A stretch of 64,000 nt of DNA from Pseudofabraea citricarpa (taxonomy: Eukaryota > Ascomycota > Leotiomycetes > Helotiales > Dermateaceae), in NCBI GenBank assembly GCA_029641185.1, contig JAPWGK010000008.1, positions 124,001 to 188,000 of the forward strand, written 5' to 3'. The notes under the pieces are model-generated. The model was not told the DNA's origin and did not search any database. It saw only the letters and a program-made list of their open reading frames with translations. Position numbers and translations under genes: made by a program. Shown piece after piece: positions 34,290 through 43,936 of this stretch; position 1 is the stretch's first letter; each line of letters starts with the position of its first letter.

Positions 34290-35052
34290 GATACTAAAGC
34301 TAACCTGTGAAACGATGTAACTGAGACCCGGCTGTCTTGCTATCCAAATGTTCAGAACCTGCAATTTGCAAATGACGAAATAGTCTTTAACTCTGCATAA
34401 ATTATATAATCATCCTCATGTGGTGTATTAGTTTTGATTGGAAACCATCAAAAGCCCGCAGCGTTTTAGATCTTGGAAATCCACTCCTTTTTACTGTCTC
34501 AAAGTATACATACTGTAACTATAGTGTTATTACTTGTTGGATCTCTTTTGCCACTTATAACACCCACATGTATTATAAGTTAGGACTTGATAGTAATTTT
34601 GACTATGCCCTTAACTATGCTTCATAAGAATATTGGTTAAATGATTTGATATAACAAAAGTATTTTAGAATAGGATGTTTAATATATATATAATCTCTGG
34701 ATTTGGATAGAGGAAAAGAAAAAGTGTTATAATTTAATAAATCAAATATCACAGAAAACTTAAAAATTGAAGAGTTGCATATGCTTATTTCTGGTAAATA
34801 CGATGCTTTAGAATTACATTGACAAAAAAAGAACAAAACTAATATGCTCACTTGACACTCTTACGAAAGTCCTTGCCACACATAATTCTAGGTTCATTCT
34901 TCTGTGTAGTTCCTTTTGGGGATTTTGTGCTTTGCGTCATCATCGGTACTGAAATATCCTTCCTCTTATCCGTCTTCCAAATAGATATCTCGAATAGTCG
35001 TCAATTTTCAAGTGACTTTCAAACCACTGAACTATAGTGGTCACTTGTGATT
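34290..35052. other. AT-rich intergenic region, no gene seen
   Basis: Among the most AT-rich stretches in the window, notably around 34620-34850 with TATATATA runs (about 34682-34692). Only short ORFs are present, and none has a recognisable domain. Confidence 0.5.
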
Positions 35053-36285
35053 TTACCAGTGAGCTTGTTTAATATCCCAAGGAAAGTACTCTTCTCCAAA
35101 GAAGCCAAAACTCCTGAAGGTTTTGTTGCAGTGGTCCAGCTCATGTGTAGCGTCCTTAAATCTGATGTCAAATGAGATTTTACTGACAATTACTTCCCCT
35201 AAGATACTACCAACTTTACTAGCAAGAGCCACATTACGGTTCTTGACCTTTCTCAGTATTGTCTGAAAGTACAAGGGCAATGGAGCCTTGCTGCCCAGCT
35301 CCATCCGTGTCTTCGTCGCAATGCAACGAAACAAGACATTCTTAGCCTCTACTTCTGCAAGTTCCTTCTGGGCCTTCGTGATGATTCCACAGAGAGACTC
35401 ATGCGCAGCTTTGAGAACCCTTTGGAGTTCCGGGTCGTAAAACGCAAGTAGCTTTCCGCCACGTGCCACATCTTTGTAACGCGGTTTATCCCATGGATTT
35501 ACCGCGTAAATGAGAAAGTCCTTCCAAATATTTTGATTCCTCAGCTTCATTGCAACTTCGAGGGATCTGGCGCAGTGGTGGTCAATCATGCTAAATAGTT
35601 GTTGTCCCTGGCAACGTGCTGTTTCCGTGAACAATGGTGCCAAGGCAGGTAACGCACCAAAGTACTCTCCAATTTGCACCAATTGCTCGAACTCTTCAAT
35701 GCACAAGTATGCGTAATCGTAACGACTATAAATGGCTTTTAGTAAACATTCCATCTTGCAGGCTAACCTGCCTGCTCGTCGTGCAGTCACTTCCTGGTTC
35801 TCTTCCTGGTTCTCTTCCTGAGTACCAGCTACTAACAAGCACCAACTGCCGTGGCTGTGGGTCTGGGATACCCATTCGTATTTGAAAGACGCTGTTGGTA
35901 GATCGGAAGGCTGGTTGGATTCGAGTAGCTTGCGAAAGAGCCCCGAATGCATCCTGAGGACATCAGAATGGACGTGGAACTCTGCAAATCCGCCAAAAAG
36001 CGTAATCCGCGTATCGGGACTGCCTAGACCAGGCCACTCAAATTTACAGATCCTGGGCACAGTCTGTGCTTGTGAGAGTGGAATTTCTATCATCCAGATC
36101 CAATACCAGGGTAAATTCAATGGTGCCAGTACAGCGTTTACCTGGTCCAGGTATTCGTACCTTGTCTGTAGATTGTCTTCATTCCTGGGCCTATTCAATG
36201 GTGCCAGTAAATTGAGTATCTGGTCCTGGTATTGGCGCCGCCATGCCTCTTCATTCGGAAATGCGTATGGATTGTCTGTATTCAT
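35053..36285 (-). CDS. BTB/POZ-like paralog C of the cluster
   Basis: Intronless, 410 aa from the ATG at 36285. It has an extra N-terminal segment of about 85 residues containing a degenerate direct repeat (QILNLLAPLNRP and QVNAVLAPLNLP). Then come CKFEWPGLGSPDTRITLFGG, EFHVHSDVLRMHSGLFRKLL, FKYEWVSQTHSHGSWCLLVAG, IGEYFGALPALA, AVNPWDKPRYKDVARGGK and the C-terminus YFPWDIKQAHW. A short EENQEENQE repeat sits where the intron lies in paralogs D-F. The reading frame is intact over its whole length despite AT-rich surroundings, which suggests the protein is or was recently under selection. Confidence 0.82.
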   Translation of the reverse strand: MNTDNPYAFPNEEAWRRQYQDQILNLLAPLNRPRNEDNLQTRYEYLDQVNAVLAPLNLPWYWIWMIEIPLSQAQTVPRICKFEWPGLGSPDTRITLFGGFAEFHVHSDVLRMHSGLFRKLLESNQPSDLPTASFKYEWVSQTHSHGSWCLLVAGTQEENQEENQEVTARRAGRLACKMECLLKAIYSRYDYAYLCIEEFEQLVQIGEYFGALPALAPLFTETARCQGQQLFSMIDHHCARSLEVAMKLRNQNIWKDFLIYAVNPWDKPRYKDVARGGKLLAFYDPELQRVLKAAHESLCGIITKAQKELAEVEAKNVLFRCIATKTRMELGSKAPLPLYFQTILRKVKNRNVALASKVGSILGEVIVSKISFDIRFKDATHELDHCNKTFRSFGFFGEEYFPWDIKQAHW

Positions 36286-36984
36286 GATGAATAGAGGTGA
36301 GGTAGAAGAGAACGCACTACAGACTCGGACTGTACTATGAGGTGTATTTTATATTGCGTGTAGGTTGAAAAGCAAGCTCAGATACAAGGATCACCACACT
36401 AAGCTTGACAGTTTGTTTCTGCTTCTATCTACGAGTACTGGGGAAGGTAAGTTTATATAATAGATCAACGAAGCTAAATAGCTCTGTTCTCCTTTGTCTT
36501 CTCACCCCTGATGTTGATTGTTCCACACAATAGCTATGATCCCATAATGGCTTTGTTCAACACAATGTCTCTACTACCTTCTTTGAGGAAGATCTAGAGG
36601 AATTCACGGGTTTGGGGAAGGAAGTATCCAGGTTCTTGAAGAGGAAAATACAATTTTCAGATGTTATCGCACTACAAGATGTTCATCAGATTCTTCCAAG
36701 CCTGTCTTTGCTTCTATCCTTAAAAACAAAAGGGAGGTCTCATCGTCAAGTCCTTTTGTCGCAGCACCATTCCCCAAACCATTTGTAGAATTTTAGTTCA
36801 TCTGCCAATTTTCCGCCGCCAGTCGTGCTTGGATAGCGAGGCAATTTCTGCTGCCTGGTCTTTGTCTCCATGGTGTTACGATGTCAGATCTAAGTAAAAC
36901 CCCCAAAATTAGTATTGTAGAAAACAAAGAACTTGAAAAGGCTAAGCTTACTCGGACTTGTAAGAGGTTTTCTTTGTTCTGTAT
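36286..36984. other. Intergenic region between paralogs C and D, no gene seen
   Basis: AT-rich. It contains the promoter side of paralog C and the 3' side of paralog D. No domain or repeat was recognised. Confidence 0.45.
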
Positions 36985-38126
36985 TTACCAGTGTTTCTCG
37001 TTGATATCCCAAGGAAGATCATGATTTCCCAGAGGAAATGTCAGGAAACTTTCGTCATAATAGTTGTCTGGGAAATTGTTTGACTTTGGAAATGATAGAT
37101 CCTCCCCCAAAAGAAAGTGAAATAGATCAAAACTCCTATGACTATAGGAGTCTTTCATTTTGAGAACGTGCTTTTTGTACAGTATTTCCCTTAAAGTTCG
37201 CAAGTAAAGAGGCTGTGGTAATGGGAATTCTTCGCCCTTTCGCGTTGCAATACAATGCCTAGTACTCTCATTTACGGCATCTAGAAACCACTCGTTCTGT
37301 TGAAGGGCTGTGAGCTCTGTGTGGAGCTCGCCAACTTTAATAGCCATGATGTCTCGTGCTTTTTCAAATGCATTTTGAAGTTTTGGGTCGTAGTCCGTGA
37401 TTGGCTTGCCACCATACTCTGGATCTAGAAAGCGCGGGTTATGCCAAGGATTTATGGCATAAATGAAGCAGTCTTTGAAGAAATTGTAATTCCTCAGCTT
37501 TGTAGCAAGCTCAAGTACTTTAGCTGGTACTATTCCATTGTACTTCGCATGGCAAAAGAACGAATTGGAATTGGCAACTATGGCATCGGTGATGGAAGTG
37601 GATAACGTGGGTAATACACAGTAGTAGTCGGCTAGATTTATCAATTCTTCCAGTTGCCGAAAGATCTCTAGATAGAATGGGCGGCTGTATATAACACAAC
37701 ACAGTTGTAGTAGCGTGTGGTAAGATTGTAACTTTTCAGTCCAATCATATGTTTGTTGATTGACCTATGACATAATGAAATGAATGTTAGTTCACTGACA
37801 ATATGTCTTAGCAGAGGTACGGAGAGGGTGGGATGCTAGCAAAGACATTGACGTACCGCGTGTGGCCCAGCAGCGACTACACCTTAACTCCTATCTACAT
37901 CAATCATAGAAACCCATTCATACTTAAATCTCGCTGAAGGTGGGGCTGGAATCTTGTCCGGAGAGTCAAGAAACTTGCGGAAGAATACGGAATGAAGCTT
38001 TAATAGTGTAGAGTGTACATGCAGTTCATATTGGTCGAAGAGGATGAATCTGGTGTCGGATTCACCTAGACCTGGCCACGTAAACTTCTTGATGCATTTC
38101 TGAGGCAGTTGTTTGGGGGACTCCAT
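36985..38126 (-). pseudogene. BTB/POZ-like paralog D with in-frame stop
   Basis: Exon 1 38126-37857, 92-bp intron (donor GTACGT, CTAAC branch, acceptor ATAG), exon 2 37764-36985; the frame continues across the join in phase 0. Exon 1 carries FTWPGLGESDTRFILFDQ, YELHVHSTLLKLHSVFFRKF and FKYEWVSMID. A TAA at 37886-37884 then replaces the Trp codon that paralogs have in their S-W-C-L or N-W-S-L motif. Exon 2 resumes with LINLADYYCVLPTLS, AINPWHNPRFLDPEYGGK and the C-terminus DLPWDINEKHW. An alternative is a weak donor GTAGAT right after the MID codons, which would skip the stop and give a shorter but continuous protein. Without transcripts I favour a recently disabled copy. Confidence 0.65.
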
Positions 38127-39312
38127 GGTTACTGGTTCTTTGAGTGTGGGTAGTTGACTGTCTCAAGTGTGTCTTGTGTATGGAGAAAGGTTGTATGGAA
38201 TGTATGAGAGAGAAAACAAACAAAGAAGGGAATATTATTACGCGCTAAGGTGTTTGACAGTAGTGAATATGTTGCCGGCTATAAAATCACAAGTGAGGAG
38301 TAGCTTTTTAGTCACTATTTACTACCGTATAGTAACTAGGTGCTACTTGATACAAAAGACTTCAAGCAAAGTAGATACTTTGTAGTTACTATTACTTCTA
38401 GTTCGTATATGTTTTCAATAATTCGATGATTTTTAGAGCCACAAGTACTCGTTTACAGATTACAAAGTTTCTTTTAGCAACTAGAAGTTATCTTAGTTCT
38501 TAGTGTTGTAGAAGCAGCGCTAATAAATTGTGGCTATTGGACATTATCTATATTGTGAAGGTGTGTATTTTGTATTTGAAGAAAATTCGAGTTACAGGTT
38601 TTGACTGTAACTTCGAGATATGAACACAGAAATTTCCGCTGTGGACAGTCTAATAAATTTCTTACTTGTGCATCCAACACTAAGTAATCTGTAGGTAGAG
38701 TAGAAGTATGCTTAGTAAATTCAGCCACTTCCATAGAGATTCCATAGAATTTCAAAGTATGATAGCAAGATTGCAAGTTATATAACACGTTGCTTGAACA
38801 TGCAAGATATACTCGCTTGACTAAACATTTTAGCGAAGAAGTAATTGATTGTCTTGTTACTAGAAACTCTAGAATTGAATAGATAGGGAATTATAGTAAT
38901 AAGCTAACACATTTCCTTGGTATTTCAATCCATACAGAAATTTTATACTATTGCTAAGTACTTAATTATCTGTTTTTATGTGACGCCTAAGCAGTTTACA
39001 GATAGCCGAGGAGTTGTGGGTGGGGTTAATATTCTGCAAGCCAATTCTAACCTCTCAGGTGGGTTCAAAGTCAGGAACTTTCAATTACATATCACTGTAA
39101 TGGTCTTTCTGGTGAATTTCTTCACGTCCTTCAATCCAGTCACGTCTGCCACTAAATGGGATACCTCAAAATTACGCGACTAAGATCGAGTCACATGAAC
39201 ATGGTTTCTTCTGTTTACTTTCCGCTCTAAAACCTTCAAATTGACTAGTTTTTAGACTCAACATGCGCACACGAGATTCTCCGACGCCAACGGATCACTA
39301 CAGCTTTTAAAC
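38127..39312. other. Intergenic region with possible further BTB fragments
   Basis: AT-rich. Two very weak resemblances to the family were noticed: a minus-strand reading at 38788-38534 (RKFLCSYLEVTVKTC, compare KFCQFLVEVSAKAT in paralog B) and a plus-strand reading at about 39060-39180 (FQLHITVMVFLVNFF, compare FQVHSAILKLHSAFF in paralog E). Neither is strong enough to call. Confidence 0.25.
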
Positions 39313-40443
39313 ATGTCTTCACGCGACTCGATCGCAAGTGATTCATCAGCATCGGACAGCTACCCTCTGGTTTACAAGTTTGAATGGCCGGGCTTGGGTG
39401 TTCCTGATACGCGGTTCAGAATCTTCAACGGCCATGCAGAATTCCAAGTCCACTCCGCAATCCTTAAGCTACATTCTGCATTCTTTCTCAAGTTTCTCGA
39501 TTCTCCCGATAAACAGCCTGCCCCTCCAACTGCTCCCTTCCGATACGAGTGGGTATCGAAGATCGAGAGCGACAACAAATGGTGCTTGGTATCGGCTAGT
39601 GTGGATCACGTAAGTCTTTGGCTTCTATGTTCCTCGCCATCATTCCCATTCATAGAGGGAATATCTGCTAAAGCTCTATGCTTGCCTTAGGGAGAGGACA
39701 ATGTACTTGATGAGAATGATAAAGCTTTGTTCACTGATGACCTCAACAAGCTACTGCGAGCATTCTACAATCGCCCTTATCATGTAACGACGCTTCCGGA
39801 GCTCGAAAGATTAGTCGAGTTAGCAGACTACTATCGCGCGTTGCCTGTGGTATCATATTCGTTCATCGCAGCAGTGACTACGAAGATCAATATTCCGTTG
39901 CTGCATGAAGTCGAAACGAATTGTGCATTAATGCTCGAACTCGTTAAAAAGCTGAGAAATCCTGCGATGTTCAGAGAGCTACTTATCTATGCTATCAATC
40001 CTTGGCATAAACCACGTTACTCGGATCCAGAATGCGGCGGCAAAGAACTTCATGAATACGATCGAGAGATGCAAAATGCCATTAGAACTGCGCGTTTATC
40101 TGTTGATGAGTTGTTATTGAAAGCTCACGGAAAGCTCTTCTCTCTTCAAATTAAGGAAGATTGGTGCCGTAAGATGGCGAAGAAGGCCTGGACCGCATGC
40201 GACAAGCTTTATGAGGAAGATTTCGTACCGATGCCAATACTTTTTCGTACCTTAGACAATATGGCTGCAATGGAGAGCTATTACTTTCAGCTTCAGGACG
40301 CTATGGGCAAGTTATTGACCGATGAACGAATGCTATCTACGCCAGCAGATCGGAAGATCCTTCAATATAACGAAAGCTTCCACGTCCTTAATCTCTCTGA
40401 TGAAGAATTTCTTCCTTGGGACAGCAACCAGATCGACTGGTGA
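39313..40443 (+). CDS. BTB/POZ-like paralog E of the cluster (only plus-strand member)
   Basis: Two exons, 39313-39609 and 39691-40443, with an 81-bp intron (GTAAGT...CCTTAG, phase 0), giving 349 aa. It is the cleanest member of the family. Motifs: YKFEWPGLGVPDTRFRIFNG, EFQVHSAILKLHSAFFLKFL, DSPDKQPAPPTAPFRYEWVS, NKWCLVSAS just before the intron, VELADYYRALPVVSYSFIAA, YAINPWHKPRYSDPECGGK and the C-terminus FLPWDSNQIDW. It faces away from paralog D, so the D-E intergenic region is a head-to-head promoter region. No signal peptide or membrane segment is seen, so the product is probably cytosolic or nuclear. Confidence 0.87.
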
Positions 40444-41755
40444 ATACACTCCTGTTCAACAACGGCACAGAAAAGCTTGACCACCAAAGGTGTTTTAGAG
40501 CTTTAGTATGCAGAAAGAAACTCCACAACTTCCGTAGCCATTGCTTATACTGCTTCCACAGCTTGGGACAAGCACACTTTCTTCCATCATGGCTTGTAAT
40601 CAGCAATTCAAATCACAAAGCACATTGAAGTTATACATCTTTTTCGCACTTGACCTCGTCCCTTGAAGTGAGCTTTATCGTTTTATAATTCACGACTAAT
40701 TATGATAACTTGCCACATGTCTGAGATATTTGGTTGACACTGATGATACCAACCGAGATACTTAGCAAACCAATAACTGCGGAGTAAATCCAGATCACTA
40801 ACCACCACGTCGTAGCCCACACCTTCTCGAGGGCTTTCCCAAAGGCCATTTCTTCACCGAACCATCCCTCGCATATAGCCCTTCCCACTAAACAGTGTCG
40901 CAAATTATAATTTCCGTATTTGTCCTCGTCGACAACAGCGACACAGGGCATATTTCTACATCCCAACGCATATCACTGCTTTCTCTGTGGAATTCAAAAA
41001 TGCCTGAAAAGAATGCTGCCCAGCAAGCATGTCGACAGCATTGAGCTTGAAAGTAGGTGCTTCAAAGAGAATCTCCCAATTCTTGATCTCAGTTTTGAAA
41101 TGCTTAGCAGTGTATGGGACCCCCATTTATTCTATTATGATAAATGGGAATACATGACTGCAATTCTGTGTTGATCTTGTGGGGTGGTATATTGAAAATG
41201 GGTGTGGAGGGGGGGGAATGAAGTGAAGCGCTAGGTCAATGGCACATTGAGCAAGCCCATTCCAAATACTTGCAAGAAGAAAAGCCAAGAAAATGGAAAT
41301 GCAGAATTGTCACTTCGAGGAAGCGCCTGTGCGAACAGCTCAGCCGGGGGTAGGGATGTAGGAATTTCGGACACGGGGGAGATTAAGCGATCTTCGTCGC
41401 TTGATTATTGGAAGGAAATCTTGAGCACAAGCAGATGAGATTATGGAGATGAATCACAGGGAATTAAAAAAGTTTGAAGGCACGCAAGAATTTTTTCAAA
41501 AAGAAATTTCATTTCAAGAACCACTAATACACAATTCTGCGTTGTGTGACAGCCTGGCCACACGGCGCGCCATTTTTCTCTATGCCAGTCACCCACACTA
41601 TTTGTAAGGTACCACTAACAATCTTCTGCCGAGAGCTTTCCATCGATGAGGTATCAACCGGAAGAGTGGGTGCTGATTGAAAAGTATCACTTCTGGACAT
41701 CTTCAGTATCAGCTCGCAGTAAAAGCTTCAGGGAGTTCAGGCGAACCTCGGCCGT
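40444..41755. other. Intergenic region with a broken membrane-protein-like fragment (minus strand)
   Basis: A minus-strand reading at about 40966-40700 encodes CVAVVDEDKYGNYNLRHCLV followed by a plausible membrane helix (TTWWLVIWIYSAVIGLLSIS). An upstream piece, MGVPYTAKHFKTEIKNW and ILFEAPTFKLNAVDMLAG, lies in a different frame and ends at a stop near 40957. Codon use looks protein-like, but no intron reconciles the frames, so this is either a frameshifted relic or an unrecognised small gene. I do not recognise the family. Confidence 0.3.
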
Positions 41756-42909
41756 TTACCACTTGGTTTCGTTCAGGTCCCACGGAAGATCTTCGTCCTC
41801 AACGTAGATGCAATGGAAGTTTTGAGTTGAAGTCTGTCCATTCATAGAACCTAGCGCCAAGTGGCTCGAGCAAAGAACGGCAAGATCTTTTTGTAAGTCT
41901 GACATAATATTTGGATGTTTTAAGTCTGACATAAAAGCCGAACGTCTTGCTTTTGAGAACTCATCTTCGTTCTTCAAAGCAAAGTAAAAGGCTGCATTTT
42001 CGAAAGGGCTCTGTGCGGTAATGTTCATATAACGGAGGCTTCTCTTCAAGGGAGCTTCGAGTTCAGGATAAAAAGTTGATGCGTACATCAGTTTGTAGTC
42101 TACGCTTGATGCAAGTTGAGTGATTTTACGCTGAGACGTGCGAATCACGTCGTGAATTGCGGGGCATTCTTTAATCTTCGCCGACTTCAGCGGTTGGTCG
42201 TCGCCGCCTACAACGTGATTCAGGCACTCGCGAAAGAGAATAGGCTGTCGGATCTTGTATGCGAGAACCAGAAGCTCATCGGCGTTCTTATCGATGTTCC
42301 TGGTAAAGCTACGACTGTCGAACAGAGCTGCTGGGAGAGATGCTGAGAAGATGGGCAAGGCGCGATAGAAATCTGCAAGGCGGAACATAGCCTCAAAGTC
42401 GGCAATACCATTGACACGGTACGGCTTGCTGTACATTGCACCTACGAGGTTAGTGAAAGCTAATTCTTCTTCGGGCGCGATGGCGTACGGCTTCCTGTAC
42501 ATTGTACATACGAGGTGAGCGAAAGCCACTTCTTCTTCAGGCTCTTCTTCGATTGAGGAGGAAGTGTATGCAAAGGGTTGTTCCTTAGATACCTGACATT
42601 TAGTTAGTATGTGCACATCAGTATAGTGAAGTCATTCACGGAGACACCTACCATCGAAACAGGCTCTAAGCCCCACACACCATCGTCATCGAGAACCGAG
42701 ACATAATCGTACTTGAAATCCTTCTGAGAAGTATCGGGCTTTTCTGGCGAGTCCATAAATGTACGAAAATATTCGGAGTGCATCTTCAAGAGGAAGGAGT
42801 GGGCAAATAAAGTAGTACCAAAAACCTGAAGGCGCGTGTCATGCTTGAGGCCAGCTGCATCGAAGAAAATTTCTCTGCTCGGAGAGGGCTCTGAAGTAGT
42901 AGGGGCCAT
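41756..42909 (-). CDS. BTB/POZ-like paralog F with internal duplications
   Basis: Two exons, 42909-42652 and 42592-41756, with a 59-bp intron (GTAGGT, ACTAACTAA branch, GTCAG; phase 0), giving 364 aa from MAPTTSEPSPSR. Motifs: KHDTRLQVFGTTLFAHSFLL, SEYFRTFMDSPEKP, FKYDYVSVLDDDGVWGLEPV, then after the intron LADFYRALPIFSASL and the C-terminus EDLPWDLNETKW. The I-N-P-W motif is replaced by a divergent VVGGDDQPL. A 66-bp in-frame tandem duplication gives EEEVAFAHLVCTMYRKPYAI followed by EEELAFTNLVGAMYSKPYRV, and a 27-bp one gives MSDLKHPNIMSDL. An alternative longer N-terminus from an in-frame ATG upstream is possible. Confidence 0.82.
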
Positions 42910-43495
42910 GTTGGAAGTTGATTGCGACGATGTTGCTAAGTTGTGTGGTGGGGATGAAGATGGAAGACGTGAGGTGGAAGGAGGAGGGCAGAGGTTAATA
43001 TACATTCTGAGCTTGACTCTATCAGTAGGCTTGTATCTCAGACTTTGATGAATAAAGCCTTTGATTGTGTTTAAAAGCCAAGCCCATCGAAGCGAACACA
43101 CAAAACAATAAGAACATAGAATATGCACAAAGAATCAAGAGTACACAAAACAATAAGAACATAGAACATGAACAAAGAATCAAGAGTTTCTCTTCACACA
43201 ACCCACACCAAGAATTTCCCAATCCCAAAATTAGCGAGGACAAACAACTTAACCTCAGCACTATCAAAAACATCCAGGACGCCATAACGCGAGAACTTAG
43301 CCAGAAAGCTGCTATCCGCACCGACGAGTGTGCCGAAGGACGCGAGAGTGATGAAGATGCGTACCCGACCGAGCCTATTGAAGCAGGCTGAAGAAGTCAA
43401 GGATTCAGGGACGAAGATGAGGCCTGGGTCGTCTGAAACCAGAAGTGGGATCTTGACATCTAAGGTCTAGCAATGGCGTGCGTCGCAGGATGTTT
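42910..43495. repeat. Paralog F upstream region with 45-bp tandem repeat
   Basis: Two near-identical 45-bp units begin at 43098 and 43143 (start ACACAAAACAATAAGAACAT, end AGAATCAAGAGT). The surrounding region contains only low-complexity ORFs and the paralog F promoter. Confidence 0.6.
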
Positions 43496-43936
43496 CTATC
43501 AAACTCATTGTACAAGAGCGTGATGCAGCCGCACGCTTCGTATCAATTGACGACCATCCAGCGGCTGACCAGGCTGGACTGCTGATTGTTAATATCGAGT
43601 TCGCGTACTCAGGAAAAGAAAAGAAAAGAAAAGAAAAGAAGAGAGAGGAAAAGAATTAAAAAACGAAAAAGATACCTTGCAATAAAGAGTCCAGCTCTCA
43701 TCGTCACCATCGAGAATAATGGCATCACCAAACCAGATACACTGGAGTTTGACATCGGTAAAGTGTATATCCTGCACGATGATATTCTAGGCCCTATTAA
43801 CGATTCTCAAGCCCTTGCCACGAACGACGGCTTGCCATTCGACGCCAACCAGAGACTTGTTGGCTTTGACCTCGATGGACGACATTCCGGCATTCCATGT
43901 GCCTATTACGGTGTTGAGGGCTTCTATGCTTGACGA
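43496..43936 (+). pseudogene. Unrecognised coding fragment interrupted by an AAAAG repeat
   Basis: From a CAG acceptor-like site the frame reads DVSIKLIVQERDAAARFVSI, continuing DDHPAADQAGLLIVNIEFAY, with natural-looking codon use. It then enters an (AAAAG)n tract (43612-43640). After it, in another frame, comes AIKSPALIVTIENNGITKPD, then EFDIGKVYILHDDILGP and a C-terminus GVEGFYA with TGA at 43934-43936. The two halves could be exons joined across the repeat-bearing intron or pieces of a decayed gene. No start was found. I do not recognise the family. Confidence 0.35.

Noticed and set aside
38534..39180. Possible second BTB relic between paralogs D and E
   Set aside because: Only one or two weak words resemble the family, on opposite strands; kept as a note under the intergenic entry, not called.
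43098..43187. 45-bp repeat considered as a CRISPR or satellite
   Set aside because: Only two copies with no spacers; a simple tandem duplication.
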